Positions 1 to 13,600 of a DNA stretch of 64,000 nt are shown piece after piece. The stretch is from Aldrovandia affinis (lineage: Eukaryota; Chordata; Actinopteri; Notacanthiformes; Halosauridae): contig JAINUG010000382.1 in NCBI GenBank assembly GCA_029706075.1, positions 310,001-374,000 on the forward strand, read 5' to 3'. The number at the start of each line of letters is the position of its first letter. The stretch's first letter is position 1. Under the pieces are notes generated by a model. That model was not told where the DNA came from. It was given only the letters and a program-made list of their open reading frames with translations, and made no database searches. A program made the position numbers and the translations under genes.

Positions 1-3000
1 ATTAACAAAGGTGTATAATACTGTATATTGATCCGGTAATGTAACCGTAGAACATGCGTTCACTGTGTGGCGGTGTAGAGTGAGGCCACCGAGTATTTGT
101 GCTGAGGGTGCTGAGAGTTGTGTGAGAGTTGATATTCACGCTAGTCCTGACTCTTCCACACTCCTGTGATACCGTGCGTGAAATTTGTGAGAAACTTCCG
201 GCGAGCTGTCAAACAATTCATTGAACCCTAAAATGAACAATCGTAAAACAAAGTGGGAACATAATATATTCAAATGAAATTTGAAGGGCAAAATTATCAT
301 CCATCATCCCTCTACAGTGGAAAGTTTGGAGGACGATGTGGAAAAAGTGGGCAAAAATGACATATGGTGATAGAAGCCGGTGAGATATTTTTTGTAAAAA
401 TGTTTATTTGACTGAGACAGTGCACATCTTCTTAGCTGTACCGGAGTTAGCTATAAAGCTAGTTTACATCTGTATTCCTTGGGCAGGAAACAGAGAAAAA
501 CATCTCTGTTGAGAAAATTAACACTAGTATAAAAACACAATTACAAGACAATACATAGGATACATTAATTATTCAACAACAACAAGATTTCACAAAATTA
601 AGACACTGAGTTTGCGTTGGACGTGTAATGAGTACATGATTGGGTTGATTTTTGCCATGATTTCATCTTGGATTTAAAATCAGTAAAGCTGCAGGACTTT
701 CTTATATAACTTGGTACTGAGTTCCAAGAATGTATTGCTCTAATAGAGAACGCTGATCTGTCAACTCAGTAGATCTTTCCTGTGTTGTCACCTCTATTGG
801 TCGTCCTAGTTGTCCTCCAATTATCTGAGAGCAGTGATACAAACTATTTTAATGGGGGAAGAGCCAGATCATTGATTACTTTGTACATTAAACTAGCATC
901 AGCAGGGCACACAAAGTTGTCAAAGGTCAGGAGATACTTCTGAATTATATTACAGTCATGGTAACTTGATGGCTTTTTATCCAGTGCCTTGTGTTTGTTT
1001 GTAAAGTATTTGCAGTGGAGCAAGTGTTGTTTTTACAGCTTGTGATCAGCTTGTGATACAGTATGAGATGTGTGAAAAACATAATTGAGTGCATGTACAG
1101 CTTGGCAGCATCTAAAAATAGCTGGTTTTGGATAAATCTAAAAGTTCCTTAGATTAAATTTGACAGTGTTACGTATGTGCTTCACATGTTTCTAAAAAAC
1201 AGCTGTGAGTCAATAAGGATTTCAAGATATTTAAATGTGAAACATTCTGAATCCTTTCACCCTTTATAATGTACACTGTGATCTCTGAGATAGAGATCAC
1301 ACAGCTGTGTGCGACAGTGTATAACACAGTTCATGTGTACACACAGCAGCAATGCCTTAGCTGAAGGTTAGCAGGCTTGTCATGAAAACCACCAAACACT
1401 CCAACAAACTAGCTAGTAACATTATCCTTCATTTGGAACACTCAACATAAATTATTTGTCTAATGTGCTTTTGAACAGTGCTAAAATCACACAAGTGCAG
1501 AACAAATGGCCTCCCATTTCCAAGCATATGACTTCATTCCACCATAGTCAACAAAACAGCATCAATAAACTTGCCATCTATTAACCATATATATTCTTGT
1601 CTTGCAGTGGCTGGCATTTTGGGGCCTTCAGTAACACTGTTGGATAAGATAGATAGATTAAGCAAAATAATTAAGAAGGAGGAGCAGAAGATGAAGAAGC
1701 AAAAGAAGAAGAAGAAGAAGAGGAAGATAATAAAATCAAATAACCCAAATTTGGGGCTTTATTGTGTGGCCGTATAAAGTTGTATCTGAATTCTGTGTGT
1801 TTGCATGAGGTCAGAGGGTACAGAAGTGAATGTTTGTAAGGACTGAGAGTCTGTGGCCATTGAAGTTATTTATCTGAAAAGTGCCAAACTCTCTGTGCTG
1901 AATAGGTATGGGGTATGCCCAGCCAACCCATAACTTAAAAGATGGCATACCTGCCATCCAAATACAGTCCTCTTTTTAGGATTACTACCATTTACAAAAG
2001 TGCCAATCCTTTTGTGCCAGCTCAAGAATTATATGGGAGAATAAAAATGATTATTTTACATTGTTACATTATTTTGAATAAGTATTCACATTGTTTATAC
2101 GATTACAAATATCATAAAATCAATATATATTATTTTTATCAAGGTATATTCACATTTTTACAGAAAATAAAGAGTGATTTTACACAGTCAATAAAAAAAG
2201 TGGGTATGTAAAGAATCACCCACTAGATGTCTAAACTGGTCCAAATGCCCAATCCAATCCAAATTTAAATGTCATTCAATCCTTTACAGAAGAGGAGAGT
2301 GATAGTCACTGCTCACATGCAGGGCCTCAGAACTGAGTCAATAAGGGGCTCTTCCCACCCCTGGGTAAGCTAAATGGACAAATGAGTGAGGCCTGGTGGT
2401 GGTGGGGGGGCGTGCGGATAAGTTGTTGATAGGGGTTCGGTGGGTTTTGGAGGAAAGTCACCTAATTTTTGTTTTAAATGCTTGAGTAATACAATTTTGC
2501 AGGAACGAACAAAGACAATTGTGATCAAAACATTCAGGGCTTGTGGAAAAAATATTCAGGGATAAAGGCCCAGAAGCCACGTCTAACTACATCCCTCGTC
2601 TGATCATACTGGCCTGAGACCAGACCGTACACATGGTGACTGCATTCCAAACAGCTGTGGGGTGAAACTGGTTCCTGTTGAAGCACTCGGAGCATATCTC
2701 AATATTTAACACATCATCTATATTGGATAGACCACTGGCTTCTAGCTTAACACATCATCCAACTGCATTTTCATTCCAAACCACTGTACTGATTCTTCCA
2801 GAGTTATAAGAGAAGTGCCAATTTCATAATCATCATGACTCTTCAGTAGGCTGTCCTGCAGTTTCATCAAAAACCTTTATTTGGAAGAATAAACATATTT
2901 TTTGTTTTTCTCCCAAGACTTTTACAACACAATGCAACTGAAATAAACATTAAGAAAATGTTAAGAAGTAATGTGGTCAGTAGCCTCGTTCACAGGAACC

Positions 3001-6000
3001 ATATCATGGATGAACATTAACACTTACATTCTGTGCATCGCTGTGGAACTAGAGTCCAGTGGTCTATCCAATATCCCGTATGCTGGCTTGGGCAAGCGGC
3101 TCTTCTTTGAATCTCAGCCTATATGTCATCTTCAAAATTCACGTGGCTATTAGCTGTCATGAGAATGGATCTTTTCTTATTTAAAAAATTACACTGATGA
3201 CATTTCAAGAAATCATTAAGATGGCAGATTTTTAATAAAAGCATTTGGAAAGCCTTTTTTGCACCAGAAGTCAAGGACCATCTGTTAGAGCACAATTATA
3301 TTGAGGTTGAGATGTGGCTGGTCGGTGGGAGAAAGATAGGCGCAGAAATAGCAAAAAACAGAGCCATGGCATTTTGTCAGAGCGCTGGGCAGGCATTAAT
3401 GGAGGCCATTGAAAAGAGCAGCTGGCGGAGGCTCAATTTCTTCTCCACTGAATCAAAGTCTTTTCTGCTTCTCGGGTGGAGATTGAGAAGATTTATCAAA
3501 AAAAATACCAAGGCCTGAATGATGTGTAATGAGTTCTACTGCTATCGAACTTATAAAACTCATCTCGGATTCTGTTCCCCTTTGTTTTGCGCCGCTCTTC
3601 CTTGCTGTCAAATTCTTCTTGCCATTGTTCCGCTTGCCCTTATTCTCCTCCAGCCAGATTCTGCTCCCCTTTGTTTCACCTCACTCTTCCTCTCTGCCAG
3701 ATTCTGCTCCACCACTGGCCTGCCCTGTCTGGTTTTCAGGGGACTCACGCACTCTTTCTCTGCTGGCAAGCGCTGTGTTAGGCCAAGTGTGGACGGATGC
3801 AGCACTTGCGCATAGCAGCAGGCAAACCGAGAGGGTCCTCAGAGGCCAATCAATGATGGAAACTGCATGCAACGGGGGCAGGGGGACACAAAGAAACTAC
3901 AGAATGATATATTCTCCCAACTCGATGAAAATGTATATTTATTTCATTTATATTCCCTTAGCTTGATTAAATGTTGCCTGTACAAGTTGTTGATTTATCA
4001 GGGTATTTACCGAAACAAATGCAAATGATCTAATCTTGTGGTGATGTCACCTACAAACTAATTTGTTCCAGAGCAAGGGACTGGGAGCTTACGAAAACAG
4101 GCCGTGAGATTTCAGCTCCATTGGAAACTTTGCAAGCCAGGAGCCAGAAAAAAAGATCTTGCATGGAGAGACAGTTCAGTGCTATAGGAATGGTTAGGGT
4201 CATCTTTTATCCGATCCTATGTCTGTAGTTTTGCCTAAAGCCCTTAGATTGTCACAAAATGTTTCTCCACAAGAAAGATTCCAATAGAAAATACAATCTC
4301 CGTTCGATATTGCCATTTCAAATATTGATAATGTGTCCTCCTGGAGCAGTCCAGCTAATGCTCTCATGCCTGAAAGGTCTCAGGTCAAAAGTTAAGACCT
4401 ATCTTTCCTGAAATTGCAGCCAGCCATTGCAAATTGCATGTTTATATGCATCATACTCCCAAAGACTCCCAAAAGACATACGTCTATGCATTGTGAAACC
4501 ACCAGTAGAACAGTGAAGTCCCAAAAATACACTAAATCTAAAATCTCCAAAAACTAAGAAATGCTATGTACGGGAAGAAAAAGTTATGCAATAGTAGAAA
4601 AGTAGAAATTGTAGAAATGAATTTGACTAAATTCATTATTCCTGCAGCACTGAATGGAGTCATGAATGAAGCGGTTTATTTGTGAGGATGAGAGACGCAA
4701 CAGCTAATAAGACTGCTTCTTTACCAAGGTGCCTGAATGAAAAACTTGTGCAGTGGTCATGCCTGGAAGTTTTTACATCCTGGATCCATGTCACTTCTAC
4801 TCTATCAAACATAATTGACTTTGCCAGCAGAGCCTTTTTCATTTTTTCTTAAGGGTGATTCAACAAGCCAACTCAATTTATCCCAGGCGATTTTTACTAG
4901 CTAGGTTTATTGCAGCCATGAAACTTTTAGTTTCTACAGGAATACAGATGGATGATGGCATTCCTAGATGCTATTTTACTTGAATTGCCTATAGCTAGAA
5001 TTTATCAATTCTCTGCTGCTCTACAGAACTCCTGGACAGAGGCGTACCCCGCATCTGACTTAATTGTGCAACAATCCCCTGCTCCTTTCCAAATTCCAAG
5101 TGTTCCCTTTTGAATTGTCCTGTTTTTGTCTTCTCCTGCATAATTGCAAAGCGACAACAGTGTTGACAGGATTTTGTTTTGTTGTCTGTGAGCTTTGTAG
5201 AAGACACAAGCGCCAGGTTGTGACCAGCAGATTCTACCATGAAATGGATTCTGAAACAGAATTCAGATTCAAAGTCTCTACCAGGAGACTCCATGCACCC
5301 GAAATGTCCTTTAACAAAGAAATGTAACATTGAAACACTGCTATGCACCACAATGCCACAGAAGCAACAGGTTGAACTTGGTTAACACATAAATTGTTGT
5401 AAAATGGTAAAGCTGAACAGGAGAGAATACAGAGGGCAGGTTAATAAGAGAGAGTGGAGTTAATGTCAGCTTGGAGCGAATGTCAGAGGTCAGAATTCCA
5501 GGGCGGAGTTCATGTTAGAGGGTGGAGTTATTGCCAGAGGGCAGAGTGAGTGTCAGAGGGGATGGAGTTAATGCAGACTTTGTGCTATTCCATGAATGAC
5601 TGCAGTTCTTCTAATGGGCCTCCATTTAAAATATTGCCCTTTCCACTTAACAATCTTGTACATTTCTGTCTCCTCCAGCCCTGTTAGGATTACATTCAGA
5701 ACAGGGCTGAGCACTGAGTTAATTATTGTTGGTCATTTGGCACTCGGGACAGTCCTCTAGGATGTAATTGGGGCAATTCAGAACCTTTTCGTTTAAGGGT
5801 CGCAGGCTCTTGTCAGTTATGACTCATTTCAAGATCTGTACACTAATGCTGTTTGAAGGGCCACCCAGTGTGCATTTTTCTCCCATCCCCCCCGCCCCCT
5901 TCCACTGGTCCGGCTGTATGTTTCCCTGTTTATTCTCTTAACCTACAGGTGCAGCGGCTGGCTGCCGGATGCCTTAATTGGGATCACCTGGGCTTGGCCC

Positions 6001-7689
6001 CTATTTAGGCGCCTCTAAGCCTTTCCCTAGGTTCGCTTCTTCTCTCTGCCACACGCGACCTGGCAGACAGCTGCCTTATTTTTGCTTTTTACTTGGACCT
6101 TCCCATCCCACATGCACACACTTGCATCCATACACTTTTTCAGATTCACACTATGCATGCATCCATACACATTCACACCTGTATTTATTAAATATATATA
6201 TTTTTTAAACTGTACATAAACTGTCTGTGTCTCCAATTTGTCATGGCTGTGATGACTGGTCGTAACACATTAAACATTATGATTATGAATGGGTCCCCTG
6301 CACTCAAACTGAGCAAGCTCATTTGACAGTGACTTGATCAAAAAACGCCTGCTGTTGGAAAATATGAAAAAAGGACAATGAGAACAGAGAGTAGCAGAAA
6401 CAGAATGCAGGAAACTGCTAATGAGGTTGGTTGGAATGCTGTCTCCTAAGTGGTAGTTCAATTAATTACCACATTCACAATAAATTGAGAAATGGTTTGT
6501 TTTTGTGGCTGATGGAAAAATACATAATTGAATGGTTTTCTTTTGTAAATTTGTCTTTGCATCAATCATGACATACAGGACAATGGTTGGCAAACAACAG
6601 AATGCCATTAAACACAAAAAAAATAGACAGGAAATTCAAACAAGAGCACAACAGATTTTTACTTTAGTCACATTCTGATAAGGCTTTTCAGCACTCGCCT
6701 CTTCATTAATGGGTACAATAGCCTATTGCATGTGGGCTAACCTTCCAGTTCCAGCACCACAACTAGTTTCATCCCCAAAAGTCCTGAGAATGTCTGAACC
6801 AATTCTGAGAGTAAGTGATCTACAGAGCCACAGAACTACACCAAGATTGGCCAACCCTCCCATACCAACCGCCACACCCCCCCTCCCCACTGTCACCTCT
6901 GTCACCTCCATCATGGGAAATCAGGCCACAGAGAATGGATTCTGCCGATATTGAACCGCTGAATGCATTGCAATCGGAGGCCGCCTGGGAAGTGTCTTTG
7001 ATAAAGAGGTGTGCCAGAGGTACTGAGGGCAGGTTCCTGACATTTTCCAGTGACAACTTTATATGCTTCGGGGAGCGTGGGCGTAGAGAACAGCGCTTGA
7101 AGTGTGCATGCCATCAAATAAAATGTCAGACCCTTCTCCATTCCCCTGAGGGAGAAAAGGCAACCTCTTATGAGGGAGCATGTGGTTTTATTGATACTGA
7201 TAAATTATTAATCACTCTGATAATTGTAGGGGCGGGAATGGGTCATCGTTCATGTTCTCCATCATTCTGAATGTGTTAGGGACAGGGCCAAGTCACTTGC
7301 TGAAGAGTTGGGAAACCATTGCAGTAGATTTAATTTCGACCTCAGTCAATGAATGTGTACACTTCACTTAAAAAGTGAAAAACATTAACACCCCTCAATC
7401 CAATCACATTCAAGAAGGTCCAGAAGGAAGAACTTGGTCTATTATTCTACCCGCCACCAATTTCAACCCTACCAAGTACACTTTTGCTGACTTGCTTAAC
7501 CAATTTAAACCTAACAAAGTGAGAAACAGAAGCATTGACCCAATGGCATGAAAAATAGATACAAAAATCTCCTACAAGTAGTGGCTGTTGTCCTGGGCAC
7601 TGAAATGTAATGGTCAGAGCACAACTGTAGGTCAACATTCCAATTAATGAATTTTCAGTGAAAAACAGAGTTGGAACACTCTGCTTTAA
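1..7689. other. Intergenic, no gene recognised
   Basis: AT-rich sequence with only short open frames on both strands and no recognisable protein family. It includes a purine-rich AAG stretch (about 1675-1730). At 3560-3720 there is a pyrimidine-rich stretch in which gattctg(c/t)tcccctttgtt recurs. Degenerate direct repeats of a 'cagagg-tggagtt' unit lie at 5450-5575. A GC-richer block at 5880-6270 reads like an interspersed repeat but I could not classify it. Confidence 0.6.
5445..5575. repeat. Degenerate short tandem repeat (about 20-25 bp unit)
   Basis: The unit resembles 'gtcagagggtggagttaat' and recurs about five times with substitutions and small indels. It is non-coding on both strands. 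Confidence 0.5.
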
Positions 7690-7691
7690 TA

Positions 7692-8015
7692 CAAGTAGCT
7701 AATGAATAAAAACTACCAGTCACCTAATTAGGTGTTGGACCACCACGTGTGGCCACTGCGGCTTGTATACACAATGGCATAGAGCCAGCATAGTCAACTC
7801 TCTGTCCCGCAGGCCACAGTGGCTGCGTGTATTTGGTTTAACCAATCAGCTGAACCACCTGATATCAATTAGCTCATCCATTAAACCAAGGGGGTATTCT
7901 AATCAGTGACATCAGGTGTAATCAGGGCTCAGCTGGAATAAATACCTGCAGCCACTGGCATGGAGTCTACCAGCATCTGAAATTCTGCAGTAGGAATGCG
8001 AAACCACTCTTCCAC
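7692..8015 (-). mobile_element. Tc1/mariner-like element, interrupted and 3'-truncated
   Basis: It begins next to a TA with a degraded terminal repeat (caagtagctaatgaataaaa). It continues with 'aggtgttggaccaccacg' and, after an interruption, 'gagtctaccagcatctg'. These are the reverse complement of the 3' portion of the elements at 20859-21400 and 57023-57556. A second element (7785-7956) splits it. The far end is lost near 8015, where a SINE-like tail begins. Confidence 0.7.
7785..7956. mobile_element. hAT-like non-autonomous element nested in a Tc1 relic
   Basis: This is an insert of about 172 bp with inverted termini around 'ccacagtggctgcg' (left) and 'cctgcagccactg' (right). It is bordered by near-identical 9-base copies of the target: ggcatagag at 7776-7784 and ggcatggag at 7957-7965. 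The interrupted Tc1 sequence reads through when the insert is removed. No transposase is present. Confidence 0.65.
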
Positions 8016-8017
8016 AG

Positions 8018-8095
8018 CTAGGAGAGGGTTCCATTTAGCCACCAAAATGGGGAAAAAATCATAAATAAATGTAAAAAATAAATAAATAAAAAATG
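8018..8095 (+). mobile_element. SINE 3' tail fragment
   Basis: The segment 'ccaccaaaatggggaaaaaa' followed by an AT-rich taaataaa tail matches the 3' end of the tRNA-derived SINE at 24977-25341 (ccaaaacggggaaaaaatct). The tRNA-like head is missing, as expected of a 5'-truncated copy. Confidence 0.55.
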
Positions 8096-9990
8096 GACAG
8101 TTGGGGAGAATGTGAAATACCTGGTTTCAATTTTCATTAGGCAGTTTCAATTAGCAGAAAACCTGCTGTGCACCTTGACTGCATAAAAAAAACGAACCAC
8201 TCTCACGTGTTAATGATTAATAAGTTCATGCTGACTGCAACCCGTGGGGCTTGCTCAAATTATGATGCCACATTTCCTGGCAAAAAAAAGATGAAAGCAC
8301 CTGCCTTGCTGGGAGCTTTGTTTACAAGTAAAATCAATTGTTTTTTTGCAATCCATTATACATTTGTCGATGCATTTTAATGGAAACTTAGCTAGTGAGA
8401 TGCAACTGAACTTGATCAATTCTACAATCGTGATAAAAATGTAAATGGCTCAGATAGAACCATATTCAGAACATTGACTATTTCCCCTAATATTCCAGGT
8501 AAGATACTGCAGTTCCATGTGTTGTTTTTCTTTGATGTTTTAGTGGTGAAAGGAAAGTAGTCAGCTAGGATTCACTCAAGGCCCAGCATTTATGTTCAGG
8601 CTTTTAGCCAAGAAGTGGATGGGGGTTTCTTATCCTCTGGTCACGTGGAAGCATTTGGGTTGACATGCATGCACTAACACTCCAGGCACAAGGGTCTAAT
8701 GAACTCAAATAACATTATAGCACTCATTAAACCTGCTCGGGCCAGGTCACCCTGAGAATGATGATAAACTATAAACCATAACCATAATTTGTCATTCAGT
8801 GGCAGTCGCATAAGAGAACAGTTTGTTTCTCTTCGATACACCTGTCAATCAGTCCCTTTCAAACTGTCGCTGTCATGACCTCTGACCTGTGTCACAATCC
8901 ATTTTTACAACGGCCCATTAGGTTGACATATTTAATCATTGGAATGCATAAAAAATGTGATCACAGTGATGGCTATGGTGGTTACTAATGTGGTGTGACC
9001 GACTCCACTCATTTGAGCTTTTCTATATTTTTGATATAGCACAATTTCTATATTTTAATCGTTATTGTTATCAATACACTTCTCAGAGGGGACTGGGGAC
9101 AAATGAAAGGCATTGTCACAGGGCATTGATTGATTTCCCAGCAGTCGTCCCCCTCGCATTTGCAGTATATCACAAATCCCCAATCTTATACATGTTGAGG
9201 GGGGTAGGAGGAGGTGTGTTAATTACAGTTTTCATAAATCTTTGAAGCATTTGGCTCAAACCCTCCGACAGTTTATTTAGCTGTGTAGGTGTGTGGGAGG
9301 AAAAATGGCAGTGTTCAACATCGGTCGACGGGGGTATTAACCTTACAAGGAGAACAGCAAGTTGTGACAAAGGCTGTGTGAGTAATTAATGCCGAATATA
9401 ATCAGGATACGCTTGCTGCTTTGTCTACATCCATAGGCACTGTAACTCATTACTCTTTCCTGGCCTTAATGAACAAATTGCTTTAATTACAGCTTTACAC
9501 AGATTTGTATAAAGTGGCAGTCCCTGACAGTGATTAGTATAAATGGAACAACGGCACGCAGGGCACTCTTAGTTAAGAGTATGGGACTTAATTGATTTCA
9601 GCCCGCGGTGTAGATATCTTCCAGCTACAAATATGTTTGGAGGCTTCACAAACCAAACACCCCCAAAGGTATGAAAACAGCATGTAGCACATATGCACAC
9701 CTCACATTATTTTGTGTGCGCAACACACAGGCACCCAGTAGTGGTAATCAACTGTGTGTGTGTGTGTTTTTTATGTAAATTAACAGAAAGGACAGGGAGG
9801 CTCCAATTAAATTTGAATATCAGCATATCTGACAAATTAGGTAATCTCAGATCAAGAGGCAAAACTGCTAAAATAACAATTACAAGGTAGCCTGTTGTTG
9901 CATTCGTATTATAAAAACTAACAACAAAAACTGAGAACACATATTGATGATGGCATTTTCTCTCTAGACTATCGTATTCATCATCTGTGA
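8096..9990. other. Intergenic, no gene recognised
   Basis: No coding feature is supported. The stretch at about 9360-9660 has low repeat content and several TAATTA-type homeodomain core sites, which is why it is also listed as a possible conserved non-coding element. A (TG)n run lies at about 9752-9768. Confidence 0.5.
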
Positions 9991-10640
9991 GAATGATCGA
10001 TGCTCTCACGCTGCGGTGATATAATGTCCTGTCGCAGAGAATTCTCACGAGCGCAGAGAGAGGATCTCCGTGCCGGTTTGGAAACTGATCGAAAATGTCT
10101 CCGAACACATGTGCCTTCAGTGCTATGCGACTACCCCGTGTTTTCTTGTGTTTTAGTCTCATTTGCATCTGCTGCTATGCTGCCCCGGTATTGTATCTAT
10201 GGCAACCCACGCACGCCCGTGTTAAGGAAGTATCTTCCGCAGTTGTGCTGCCCTGAACATTGTTTCTTCCCTTCCGGGGGAATATTTTCACGAAACGATG
10301 AGGACATGGGAGGTCACGGATGTCACGCTTTAATGCGGTGTTGTCTCGCCGGAGGCACGACTCTGGCAAATGAGCCGCAATAAACTCTGCGGCTGCCTGG
10401 AGGCGCCTCGCTCGCGGCCCTCTGGCAGAGAGTTCGTTAACCTCTCATCTCCTCAGCGGGCTTTTCCTCTCCTGGAGGCATCTCCGAAAAGACCCCCCCC
10501 CCCCGCCCTTTGCTGAAGACATCAGAGAGCAAACGAACAATGAGCACTGCCCTGTCCTGGGGATTGCTGGTGGTGGTGGTCTCCGTGATTGAATCCCTAT
10601 TTCTTCTCGGTTTCCTACCCACGGGGTAAATTGGATGTCA
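9990..10640. other. CpG-rich block in the 3' intergenic region
   Basis: Compared with its AT-rich surroundings, this block has many CpG dinucleotides (for example about 10000-10085 and 10385-10435). It carries short open frames on both strands (10000-10383 plus, 9707-10168 minus) with no recognised domain. It could be an unlinked promoter or first exon. No splice structure supports a gene. Confidence 0.4.
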
Positions 10641-13600
10641 TCGATGGGGCCATAAACGACGCCCAGTGGAGATCCAGGATTCACGTCTCTCTTGGTCCTT
10701 TGGCGTATAAGTCATCCCGGGCACCGGTGAAGTGATCAATATTTAAACTGTTTGCTGTGTCCCACCGCAATCTATCTCTCAAATGTCCTTGTGACCTGGC
10801 TTGCGTGGGCAAAAGTTCATTCCATTTATACGATTGGGAATTGGCGCTGCTCATTTCTGTATTGTATGGTTGCTGCAAAGATGCCAAAAATGTATTCTAT
10901 AGTAAAGACCTGTTTTCCAGGGAAATAAACTTTGCAATGAAGGCTCTTTATATACAACATTCAGAAAAGGAATTTGGAGAACTTTGTGCAAGTGGACATT
11001 TGGCCAAAGGTGATTTATTATTACTAAATAATATAAAATATAATATATTAAATAATGGTGTGCTAGGCAGTCTGCCATCACTATGGTAAAACCTTTGGAG
11101 TGGATCTCAACACTCCAAACCCTCGGCATCTGGCTGCAGACAATATGTCTGTGTTTATCAGTAGTCTGTGTTCCTTACTTAAGTATTTTCGGGTCTGAAA
11201 TGATGCAGGGGTAATGCGGCAGATGTGTTTTGTAGTGTTTGTTTCGTAGAGTTCAACGCAGAGGATCTAAATGTGTTAAATCAAGAAGAGCCTCAAATGC
11301 CCTTATCTTGAGCGACATACACCGCTTGCATTTTCACACACTGTCCAGTTATGCTACCGGATATGCATTAAAGCAATTAACATTAAGCGCCTTGCTCAAT
11401 GTCCCACCTGAGATTTCAACATGACAGCTCTGAGCTACGAGCCCAATTTCTTAATCATTACAATGCACTGCCTGCCATTTCACTACACTGCCAGCAGATA
11501 CTTGCATTTTCCTTCATTCCTACTGTTCCTTTCATCAGACAAGATCAAAGTGAGGCGTGAACTCCCCTCATCCATTACTGAGTTGAGCAGCCTACCACAG
11601 ACTAGGCTAAAATCCATCGCTAGGTTTTTGCTTGCATGTGCATGTGGCTCGGCCCGTTGGTAAACCCATACGATTTCTTTCCAAACCATTTCTCTGGTTC
11701 AGTAATGCGAAGAATTAATCCTATCCAAACAAACACTCCATGGCAATATAGTATACATATTTTTCAGAACACTTTCGATTACTAGTTTACTCGCTAGGCA
11801 TAGGGTGGTTGCCATGGAAACATGCCTGGGGAGAATTCTATTCTGTTCGTTTCTTTACCTTTTAAACTGGAATCCAAATCTGTGCGAACTGAAAGTGTTT
11901 CATTTTATTTTCACTCTTTCCCCACCCCTCCCTACCATTACAGCTGTGTAGTTTTAGCAGAGCAAATGCATGCATCTCTTGTGTGGGGCAAAATACAGAT
12001 CTGTTTCACTGCTTCAAAATAAAAGGCACCTGGGGCTGTTGCCGGAGAAATGATCATTGCTTTACCTGACAGTGAGCGTGTGTCGTTCATTAGATTATCC
12101 GTTTCTGTAGTCTATATCCAAGGTCGCTTATGTGGCTCACAGTCTTCTACACTCGTACAGCTGGATATTTACCAAAATGACTCAGGCTAAGCGTCGTGCC
12201 TGAGGGGACAATTACAGGCCTCTACTTGGGCACAAAGTGTTGCTCTGTATTGGGGGAGTCTTACAAAAGACCTCCCCTGACTAATTTGGACATGATCTAC
12301 GCTCTTGTGTGTCTAGGTTAGTGTTGAGGAAACATGGGCAATGTCCAGGAGAATATCTACAGGTGGAGGCAAACAGGAGAGACTAAATATGTGAACTGAA
12401 GGAGACAATTAGACAGGGACCAGCTAGCTAAATTCAGTTGGCGAATAAATAAGAACTTTTGTCCACAGTTTTGTCAAGGTATAAATCGATGTAATCTAAC
12501 TGTAAAACCTGAGTCAGCAAAGGTTGCTGAGAAATGGAAAAGGATCTACGTAATCTGTAGAACACTGTGCACAAACCAGACAGTAGGGTGGGGTGGTTTG
12601 TCTGTATTTTTTATGTGTGGTGTCATGTAATCATTCCTGTTTGTCTGTTGTAGCAGTCCAGGCTTATTGAAATAGGGTTAGGGCCAGACCAAACCAGAAC
12701 TAAACTGCTCTGTTTGTTGATATGGCTAGTTTACTATTGGTCTGCGACAATGTGTCAATATGTCACAGTCTGTCTTAAATCTAGTTTATGAACTCTGTGG
12801 TTGTCTCATAAGAGTCCGTATATTCTTTCTGACAAGAAAAGGAGCCAGACCACATTTATTTCCTTGGAAGAATGCTCTGGGGTATAAAATGGGGTCAAAA
12901 TATGGCAGAAGCGGACTGATCTTCCTGGATCTCCCAAAAAGGCCCCCTTGCTTCCATCTTGCTTCTCTTTCTCCCATTGCTTATTTCTCTATGACCCCCT
13001 CTCACCAATTTACTCCTCCCAGCTCTCCCCCTACCCACAAAACTTCATAACATCATCATTCCCAGTGGGTGTAAGTGTATCGAGTCACCGGGACTTAAAC
13101 TGGATTGATATGAGTATTGCTGTTGTCCGCCAGACAAACCACACGGTCTCATTTCACGAATGGGAGTGGCACAGATTCACAGAGTAGTGAAGTTACACAT
13201 GATAACTTCTGGTAATTGGTAATTCACTGGTAATTCAGGGGAAATCTGTGAGAGGTTACAAGGTGTACGACCAGCAAAGCACCGCATGGTTATATTGTTC
13301 GACAGATTATAAACCAGGCCCAAAGGTCCAAGTTTCCTTTTTATTTATGCACTCATGCACATCTAAAACACAGATAATTTCATCTGTTAAGAGAGCTCCG
13401 TTCAGCATTCTCCTTCATCAGTTTGTTTTTGTACAACAGTTTCTCACAGTCCCTGTTTAAATTTCAGGGTTTGAGACACACAAAAAATATATATAATTCT
13501 TGAGATGACACTTCCAAACCAGTAGGTGGCATTAAATCAAAGAACAAGTTTCTCTTAAGTGATGTCTTATGGATAAAGTCCATCTTGAGTAGATACCAAA

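Noticed and set aside
1571..1777. Lys-rich 68-residue plus-strand frame
   Set aside because: It is produced by an AAG-rich simple-sequence stretch and has no conserved content.
5880..6270. Possible solo LTR or other interspersed repeat
   Set aside because: It has repeat-like texture, but no target duplication or paired termini could be confirmed and there is no second copy in the window.
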